Assembly (NCBI GenBank): GCA_030142905.1
Contig: JASJOG010000043.1
Location: 248,001-312,000, forward strand
DNA length: 64,000 nt
Source: Heliopora coerulea
Lineage: Eukaryota; Cnidaria; Anthozoa; Scleralcyonacea; Helioporidae
Direction of reading: 5' to 3'
The notes under the pieces were generated by a model. The model saw only the letters and a program-made list of their open reading frames with translations. It searched no databases and was not told where the DNA came from. Each line of letters starts with the position of its first letter. Position 1 is the first letter of the stretch. Made by a program: the position numbers and the translations under genes. This document shows positions 61,901 to 64,000 of this stretch, piece after piece.

Positions 61901-63267
61901 CACTTTGTCTCTCCCAGTCTGCCTGCCTGTCACTTTGTCTGTCAGTCAGCCTGTCTTGCTACCTTGTCAGTTAGCCGGCCTGTCTGTCAGTCTGTTTCTC
62001 TGTCAGTCAATCACTCCTGTCTGCTTACCTGTCTACGTACCTTGTCCTAATTTAATTCCTGTCAACTTCTCTGTCAGTCACTCTGCTTGTCAATCTGTCT
62101 GTCAATCTGTCTGTCAGCCTATCTCTACAAGTCTGACATTCTTTCGGTCCGTTCGTCTGTCTGTACGTTAGTTTCTCCGCCCATGTGTCCGTCCTTCCAT
62201 CCACTCGCTCGTCCGCTAATAAATCATTTTTGTCTGTCAATCCATCTACCGAGTGTTGTTTCTGTTGGTTGGTGTTTGTCTGTCTGCTAGTTTGCCTATC
62301 CGCATGCTTCTTTCGTGTAGTCTCTCATTACCACTTCAACACTTCGTTTCCTGGCTTCTTTATTTCTCTTTATCCTCTCGTCTTCAGTATGTTCTTTCAT
62401 AATCTCCACCGACAGCTCCCCAAGAGATAATCTGGTCTCCACGGCTTCCCTTTCTATTGGCAGACTGACACCAACCACCTAAAAAAGCAAGCAAACGTTA
62501 ACGTCCACCTCAAGGTCGCAAATTTAAAAAAATATTCCGACTAGGTATTATTAGTATAACACAGATGATTATAACAATTCCGCATGGTGATTTGCCAAAA
62601 ATTATCTCATTTCTCTGTAATCACTTACAGGTGAATATGACAGTGAAGGTATTTACACAAATTGGTAGCCACATTTGTAAACCTTATCAAGGAGTTTTTA
62701 TAACGACTCGTTCGCTACTTTTTTCAAATACCCGCTCAGGTAATTGATATACTACAACGTTTGTTCGCCTCAAGCTTGGTGAACATTGCTGAATAATCCC
62801 CTCATCTACGTCTAGGGGATCATTGAACAATATCCACTTCGCCTTCGGAGAATAATTATCAAATATCAAGTGAAGTTAGAAGATAATAATAATAATAATT
62901 ATAATAATTATCAAATATCACGTGAAGTTAAAAGTAAAATAATAGGCCTTCAAGCATATCTTTTCATCTATATTTCACCATTATACTGACAGAATTATTT
63001 GTATATTTTTATTATCGCCAAATAAACCCACATTATCTGGACTGTTAACTTGGTTTTTCCCAGAAAATTGGCAGAGACTAACTCCTTTTTACTTGCATGT
63101 AGATTTTGAAAGAAAATATGACCTATAGAAATATTATTAGCCAAATTGCCAACGGCAAACGTGTCCATTGTTGGCTATAAACTAACCTCTTCTACGGAGG
63201 AAAGAGATTGAACTTCATGTAACAGTCCACTCGCTAATTCTGTCGCTGATTTTAAAACATCAAAAGC
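48973..63267 (-). CDS. CFAP46: CFAP46-like ciliary central-apparatus protein, C-terminal part, 18 exons (5' end outside window)
   Basis: Spliced gene assembled by eye from exons with AG/GT borders and compatible phases: 63187-63267, 62332-62478, 61424-61494, 61263-61341, 60931-61017, 60392-60559, 60204-60293, 59913-60002, 59396-59572, 56705-56904, 56293-56343, 56131-56207, 54791-54954, 54586-54660, 53336-53492, 52950-53062, 50186-50322, 48973-49250. Together about 747 codons. The second half carries the blocks ADEYLLRLPLESLPVF, SRDLSLQM, IVDPFNE, GEWQKMM, FIFFGTQKYLNYIPP, LSLIGVNCLIANQW and NAVLYGLP, which I recall from the C-terminus of CFAP46 (TTC40). That protein belongs to the C1d projection of the 9+2 axoneme with CFAP54, CFAP74 and CFAP221 and is needed for ciliary motility. 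Two joins lack an exon (59396 to 56904; 52950 to 50322). CFAP54 or another large axonemal protein is the main alternative. Gene identity is moderately sure; the existence of the gene is very sure. Confidence 0.65.
49340..49412. mobile_element. Small inverted-repeat element in intron
   Basis: Perfect 19-bp arms CGAGAACAATGAAAATCAC (49,348-49,366) and their complement (49,382-49,400) enclose 15 bp. Outer TGTTTTAC/GTAAAACA segments also pair, suggesting a MITE remnant. It sits in the last intron of the CFAP46-like gene. Confidence 0.7.
49413..50185. other. Intron sequence without recognised content
   Basis: Last intron of the CFAP46-like gene. Plus-strand frames of 60-89 codons at 49,415-49,889 have no motif and lie opposite to the host gene. 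Confidence 0.5.
50186..50322 (-). CDS. CFAP46: Exon of CFAP46-like gene
   Basis: 137 bp. Acceptor TTGTCTTATGTAG, donor GAAG|GTTAGG; ends in phase 1. It reads SSELALELPFESAGLLSLIG then VNCLIANQWNCKLRENKERL. The G-NCLIANQW block resembles the GA--VIASLW block of CHAT domains. It needs two bases from an upstream exon not found. The plus-strand frame 50,248-50,430 is a shadow. Confidence 0.8.
50400..51990 (-). pseudogene. Truncated, frameshifted CR1/L2/Jockey-like LINE reverse transcriptase
   Basis: The main frame (51,807-50,806) carries motif A AMDLSKTFD (residues 44-52), motif B AGVPPGSILGP (101-111), YADD (133-136) and LLGITID, so the catalytic Asp residues are present. The N-terminal RT segment is in another frame (51,973-51,725: WEHEQITPHYKKG, NFRPVS, KVFE--IHMQM), so a frameshift lies near 51,770. 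A C-terminal piece in a third frame (about 50,785-50,605: LRGHNILSLPR, YGLNAFRYFAAKYWNSL) ends at a TAA. No endonuclease domain is seen: 5'-truncated. AT-rich 3' UTR to about 50,400. It lies in an intron of the CFAP46-like gene in the same orientation. Confidence 0.9.
51991..52949. other. Intron sequence; expected exon not found
   Basis: No exon or complete element could be supported. The 69-codon minus-strand frame at 52,265-52,474 does not resemble the missing CFAP46 segment. A GAGGCGATAGCCGAG-type motif near 52,210 (minus) may belong to a dispersed repeat. Confidence 0.4.
52950..53062 (-). CDS. CFAP46: Exon of CFAP46-like gene
   Basis: 113 bp. Acceptor TTTTAACTTCTTTAAG, donor CCAG|GTAATG; ends in phase 1. 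It reads VGEWQKMMRESSCFIFFGTQ then KYLNYIPPSLLVSLSIP. The FIFFGTQ segment sits where CHAT/separase proteases carry a catalytic His-Gly motif; no His is present. The next exon found does not fit its phase. Confidence 0.85.
53336..53492 (-). CDS. CFAP46: Exon of CFAP46-like gene
   Basis: 157 bp. Acceptor CTTGTGAG (weak), donor CCAAG|GTAATA; ends in phase 2. It reads LTNADIVDPFNELSDKGDD, then VFNELVTKYRHLSGKWRGLF and GKDRVP. The VDP-NE block followed by a W-GL-GKD-VP block is a feature I associate with CFAP46. The plus-strand frame 53,279-53,587 is a shadow. Confidence 0.8.
53540..53706. repeat. Purine-rich GGGAA/GGAAT simple repeat
   Basis: Irregular units GGAATGGTACGGAATGAAA and GGGATGGGAAG lead into a pure run of AAGGG from about 53,670. 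All G-rich on the plus strand. The frames of 60-85 codons on both strands here are translations of the repeat. Located in an intron of the CFAP46-like gene. Confidence 0.95.
54158..54401. mobile_element. piggyBac-type MITE, 236 bp, with TTAA target-site duplication
   Basis: Perfect 15-bp terminal inverted repeats CCCTAAAACCACCAA (54,162-54,176) and complement (54,383-54,397), each flanked by TTAA (54,158-54,161 and 54,398-54,401). CCC-starting ends and a TTAA target are hallmarks of piggyBac transposons. The interior is AT-rich and non-coding. It lies between exons 54586-54660 and 53336-53492. Confidence 0.85.
54586..54660 (-). CDS. CFAP46: Exon of CFAP46-like gene, Ala/Gly/Lys-rich; alternative 3' end to 54515
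   Basis: 75 bp with donor G|GTAAAG. Acceptor after TTTTGTTTTACGTCAAG. It reads TESVSEAKKLAAPAAAAGNA then GKKG. This donor puts the next exon in frame. If it is not used, the frame stays open through a Lys-rich tail and stops at 54,515-54,517, giving an alternative short C-terminus ending KKVHVM. A further possible donor AAG|GTACAC lies near that stop but does not fit the next exon's phase. Confidence 0.65.
54791..54954 (-). CDS. CFAP46: Exon of CFAP46-like gene, start of the conserved C-terminal domain
   Basis: 164 bp. Acceptor TTATTTGTTAG, donor TCAG|GTTAGT; ends in phase 1. It reads VDAVSETLVILADEYLLRLP then LESLPVFSSPQGRCVSRDLS. The ADEYL--LPLESLPVF block resembles the opening strand of CHAT/separase-like domains (PDG-L--LPFEAL); this is inference. 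The intron before it holds the second 187-bp repeat cluster. Confidence 0.85.
55080..55250. repeat. Degenerate AGCACAGC/AGCCCAG-type repeat (left flank of the hairpin cluster)
   Basis: Irregular recurrence of CAGCCCAG, CACAGC and AGCATAGC units up to the start of the 187-bp repeats. A similar stretch occurs on the other side at 55,860-56,040. Confidence 0.6.
55240..55860. repeat. Cluster of 187-bp hairpin repeats (copy 2, inverted relative to copy 1)
   Basis: About 3.3 units marked by GAATCAACG at 55,282 and 55,471, GAATCAAAG at 55,656 and GAATGAGC at 55,842 (spacing about 185-189). Sequence matches the cluster at 46,190-46,850 in reverse orientation: GCTATTGGGCCGAATTTCCA, GGATATCTCC, TTTTGCAAA and a CATGTGGTC-type hairpin in each unit. 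It lies in an intron of the CFAP46-like gene. Open frames of up to 131 codons across it are not genes. Confidence 0.85.
55861..56045. repeat. Degenerate AGCACAGC-type repeat (right flank of the hairpin cluster)
   Basis: GAGCTAA units pass into CAGCCCAG, AGCACAGAC and AGCACAAGC runs to about 56,040. With the matching left flank it brackets the 187-bp repeats, suggesting one compound element about 1 kb long. Confidence 0.6.
56131..56207 (-). CDS. CFAP46: Exon of CFAP46-like gene
   Basis: 77 bp, phase 0 to 2. Acceptor TTTCTGTTTCAG, donor AA|GTACGT. It reads FLYLVKEMEDYLSPVLEPLQ. Ends with AA, completed by T of the next exon (Asn). Confidence 0.8.
56293..56343 (-). CDS. CFAP46: Small exon of CFAP46-like gene
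   Basis: 51 bp, phase 0 to 0. Acceptor TTAATCTTTCTAG, donor GAG|GTAACT. It reads DILHNDPTVKEKEGNLE. Confidence 0.75.
56535..56690. repeat. Short local duplication in intron
   Basis: TATTTTTAAAACTTACTGTCGTGTGAGTAAATGAT at about 56,538 recurs at about 56,655 with small changes (TTTCGAGCGAG). Spacing is about 117 bp. Confidence 0.6.
56705..56904 (-). CDS. CFAP46: Exon of CFAP46-like gene
   Basis: 200 bp. It begins with two bases of a codon whose first base must come from an exon not found. Acceptor TTATTCTTTTAG, donor GAA|GTACGT. It reads SKALVARFKVDPRDLEKLLE, then a charged helix with QNYQRRQAEEKQKLLATVDG and DELFDRNE. Confidence 0.8.
57010..57110 (-). mobile_element. Possible tRNA-derived SINE remnant
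   Basis: On the minus strand, GAAGCTCAATGGTTAGAGCG resembles a tRNA D-arm with box A. It is followed about 45 bases later by TGTCGAATGCT, a degenerate box B. No cloverleaf could be completed. Confidence 0.3.
57340..57405 (+). mobile_element. Possible tRNA-derived SINE remnant
   Basis: AGCTCACTGGGTAGAGTAGC resembles a tRNA D-arm/box A. A degenerate GTGTGAATTTCCC lies at box B distance. Opposite in orientation to the relic at 57,010-57,110. Confidence 0.3.
57451..57513 (+). CDS. Possible exon of an unknown plus-strand gene
   Basis: Good acceptor (TAACTCTTTATGCAG) and strong donor (CCA|GTAAGT) bound a 63-base segment. With one base from an upstream exon it reads YGLQIKHAKRKELENLYFYP, a charged, protein-like sequence. 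After the next acceptor (TTTTTTATTAG at about 57,610) the frame gives IQSQPL and a stop. It lies in an intron of the minus-strand CFAP46-like gene, exactly where an expected CFAP46 exon is missing. No family was recognised and no upstream plus-strand exon was found. Confidence 0.35.
57660..57827 (+). CDS. Small ORF with a signal-peptide-like start, unconvincing
   Basis: 55 codons from ATG at 57,660. The first 17 or so residues are hydrophobic (MSLLIFYIFTPCLFVLAL), then LDDPDRGWSRVAAYRNDLE. A GAAG|GTAAAT donor at 57,768 could end a first exon. No homology was recognised and no downstream exon found; chance is a fair explanation. Confidence 0.2.
   Translation: MSLLIFYIFTPCLFVLALDDPDRGWSRVAAYRNDLEGKLSMCSNKGPKGIDRHGQ
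58080..58500. repeat. Degenerate GTGTGGT-type repeat
   Basis: About 400 bp of irregular GGTGTG, GTGTGGTGTG and ATATGGTGTG units with strong strand asymmetry (G/T on plus). It lies in the intron missing a CFAP46 exon. Confidence 0.8.
58918..58966. repeat. ATTATC microsatellite
   Basis: Run of ATTATC units, nearly perfect from 58,927 to 58,965, preceded by ATTATT units. Confidence 0.9.
59396..59572 (-). CDS. CFAP46: Exon of CFAP46-like gene
   Basis: 177 bp, phase 0 to 0. Acceptor TTTTTCCAATTTAG, donor GAG|GTAATT. It reads SCSMSMTLCSLLQRCLVD, then a segment with ALMRQRHQLSKNFLHQDG and TQALGEFE. Overlapping frames on the plus strand (59,323-59,697) and in another minus-strand frame are shadows. 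The next exon found begins in a phase that does not fit, so at least one exon is missing between them. Confidence 0.8.
59913..60002 (-). CDS. CFAP46: Exon of CFAP46-like gene
   Basis: 90 bp, phase 0 to 0. Acceptor TTTTATTTCCAG, donor CAG|GTGGGT. It reads DLVADASCHLVDIIGRHDMS and on to YLALFQ, a helix pair continuous with the next exon. Confidence 0.85.
60020..60145. repeat. Degenerate CAT/ACC microsatellite
   Basis: Irregular CATCATCACC, CATCCACC and ATCAACACC units, right beside exon 59913-60002. The 69-codon plus-strand frame is its translation. Confidence 0.8.
60204..60293 (-). CDS. CFAP46: Exon of CFAP46-like gene
   Basis: 90 bp, phase 0 to 0. Acceptor preceded by a T-run (TTTTTTTTTCAG), donor ACC|GTATGT. 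It reads DEYEDCLRTLTHAVECLTQC, likely a helical repeat. Confidence 0.85.
60392..60559 (-). CDS. CFAP46: Exon of CFAP46-like gene, acidic linker
   Basis: 168 bp, phase 0 to 0. Acceptor TTTGTCACTAG, donor AAG|GTATGT. The first two thirds are low-complexity and rich in Ser, Asn, Asp and Glu (STSDDEEDNCEDPSGGEAA), likely disordered. The end (DLSKLAKTAGLLK) returns to helix. Confidence 0.8.
60931..61017 (-). CDS. CFAP46: Exon of CFAP46-like gene
   Basis: 87 bp, phase 0 to 0. Acceptor AATTATTGTAG, donor CAG|GTTAGT. It reads CYLVLGHCLKTLASQLNPDD and continues to WSLLDQ, a TPR-like helical segment ending in an acidic linker. Confidence 0.8.
61263..61341 (-). CDS. CFAP46: Exon of CFAP46-like gene
   Basis: 79 bp, starting with one base that completes the previous codon and ending in phase 0. 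Acceptor TTCTTGATAG, donor AAG|GTAGTT. It reads TIAEETLANLTTAFRHCGTV followed by PYLKTK. Confidence 0.8.
61424..61494 (-). CDS. CFAP46: Exon of CFAP46-like gene
   Basis: 71 bp, phase 0 to 2. Acceptor CTTCAATAG, donor CCAG|GTACGC. It reads LIDEFIRDEPVMTEKEKKWN; the final AG joins C of the next exon to make Ser. Confidence 0.8.
61590..62300. repeat. Degenerate CTGTC/CAGTC repeat, about 700 bp
   Basis: Long imperfect run of CTGTCTGTCAG, CCTGTCTG and TGTCACTTTGTC units in the intron between exons 62332-62478 and 61424-61494. The open frames of 185 and 132 codons here (Leu/Ser/Val/Cys-rich) are translation of the repeat. Confidence 0.9.
62332..62478 (-). CDS. CFAP46: Exon of CFAP46-like gene
   Basis: 147 bp, phase 0 to 0. 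Acceptor after TTGCTTTTTTAG, donor GTG|GTAATG. The 49 residues are strongly charged (EIMKEHTEDERIKRNKEARK) and probably helical or coiled coil. The open frame continues past the donor to 62,296 but loses its character there. Confidence 0.85.
62880..62912. repeat. AAT microsatellite
   Basis: Short AATAATAATAATAATT run. Flanking TTATCAAATATCAAGTGAAGTTA at 62,857 and TTATCAAATATCACGTGAAGTTA at 62,908 are duplicated around it. Confidence 0.8.
63187..63267 (-). CDS. CFAP46: Exon of CFAP46-like gene (most upstream in window)
   Basis: 81 bp, phase 0 to 0. The acceptor follows TTTTTCTCTCTTATTTAG and the donor is GAG|GTTAGT. It reads AFDVLKSATELASGLLHEVQ and on to SVEE, a helical segment. Upstream coding exons must lie beyond 64,000, since only the 39-bp minisatellite and intron sequence precede it. 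Confidence 0.8.
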
Positions 63268-63350
63268 CTAAATAAGAGAGAAAAATCAACCGCATTTTGG
63301 AAATGAATCAAAAATCTGTTGCCCAGTTCTTCCCCTCGGAACATCCTCTC

Positions 63351-64000
63351 TTACTCTTCTCTATGTCTCTGTCTCCCTTTCTGTCTCCCTTTCTGTCTCC
63401 CTTACTCTTCTCTATGTCTCTGTCTCCCTTTCTGTCTCCCTTACTCTTCTCTATGTCTCTGTCTCCCTTTCTGTCTCCCTTACTCTTCTCTATGTCTCTG
63501 TCTCCCTTTCTGTCTCCCTTACTCTTCTCTATGTCTCTGTCTCCCTTTCTGTCTCCCTTACTCTTCTCTATGTCTCTGTCTCCCTTTCTGTCTCCCTTAC
63601 TCTCCTCTATGTCTCTGTCTCCCTTTCTGTCTCCCTTACTCTCCTCTATGTCTCTGTCTCCCTTTCTGTCTCCCTTACTCTCCTCTATGTCTCTGTCTCC
63701 CTTTCTGTCTCCCTTACTCTCCTCTATGTCTCTGTCTCCCTTTCTGTCTCCCTTACTCTCCTCTATGTCTCTGTCTCCCTTTCTGTCTCCCTTACTCTCC
63801 TCTATGTCTCTGTCTCCCTTTCTGTCTCCCTTACTCTCCTCTATGTCTCTGTCTCCCTTTCTGTCTCCCTTACTCTCCTCTATGTCTCTGTCTCCCTTTC
63901 TGTCTCCCTTACTCTCCTCTATGTCTCTGTCTCCCTTTCTGTCTCCCTTACTCTCCTCTATGTCTCTGTCTCCCTTTCTGTCTCCCTTACTCTCCTCTAT
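63351..64000. repeat. 39-bp minisatellite, runs to the window end
   Basis: About 16 head-to-tail copies of a pyrimidine-rich 39-bp unit (CTATGTCTCTGTCTCCCTTT then CTGTCTCCCTTACTCTTCT). The first unit, at 63,361, is 51 bp with an extra 12-bp CTTTCTGTCTCC. Units up to about 63,595 end TCTTCT; from about 63,600 they end TCTCCT. It lies upstream of the first exon seen of the CFAP46-like gene. Confidence 0.97.

Noticed and set aside
61614..62171. Plus-strand frame of 185 codons rich in Ser, Leu, Val and Cys
   Set aside because: It is the translation of a degenerate CTGTC repeat inside an intron of the minus-strand gene.

Overview
The window looks like nuclear DNA of an animal, most likely a cnidarian and possibly a stony coral. 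Reasons: a spliced ciliary gene with short exons and GT-AG introns, a CR1/L2-like LINE, Tc1, PIF/Harbinger and piggyBac-type element remnants, abundant microsatellites, and no bacterial gene organisation. The species cannot be fixed from the sequence alone.

Positions 1 to about 37,400 are one uninterrupted satellite array of about 220 tandem monomers of 168 bp. Two monomer families of equal length (called A and B here) share a block of about 60 bp and differ elsewhere. They are interleaved in higher-order units (504 and 840 bp are evident) and reshuffled by kilobase-scale duplications. Monomers decay from 37,400 to 37,830, the right edge of the array. The many small open frames in the array follow from a period divisible by three and are not genes.

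Positions 37,830 to 43,200 are strikingly poor in CpG and hold old repeats: a Tc1/mariner transposase relic, a long palindromic foldback and dispersed diverged repeats. From 43,200 CpG frequency rises sharply. Positions 43,700 to 48,000 hold small inverted-repeat elements: a PIF/Harbinger-type MITE, a foldback with telomere-like repeats in its loop, a cluster of 187-bp hairpin-bearing repeats, and a tRNA-like sequence inside a perfect 36-bp inverted repeat.

Positions 48,973 to 63,267 carry, on the minus strand, the 3' part of one spliced gene. I could define 18 exons by splice sites, reading-frame phase and conserved-looking sequence, about 747 codons in all. It is most like the C-terminal region of CFAP46 (TTC40), a protein of the C1d projection of the ciliary central apparatus. 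The 5' part lies beyond the right end. Two expected exons could not be found: one between 56,904 and 59,396, and one between 50,322 and 52,950, where the intron also holds a broken LINE. The introns contain a piggyBac-type MITE with TTAA target sites, a second cluster of the 187-bp repeats in opposite orientation, purine-rich and TGTC-type simple repeats, and a possible plus-strand exon. From 63,351 to the end lies a 39-bp minisatellite.

All family assignments come from reading motifs by eye; no database search was run.
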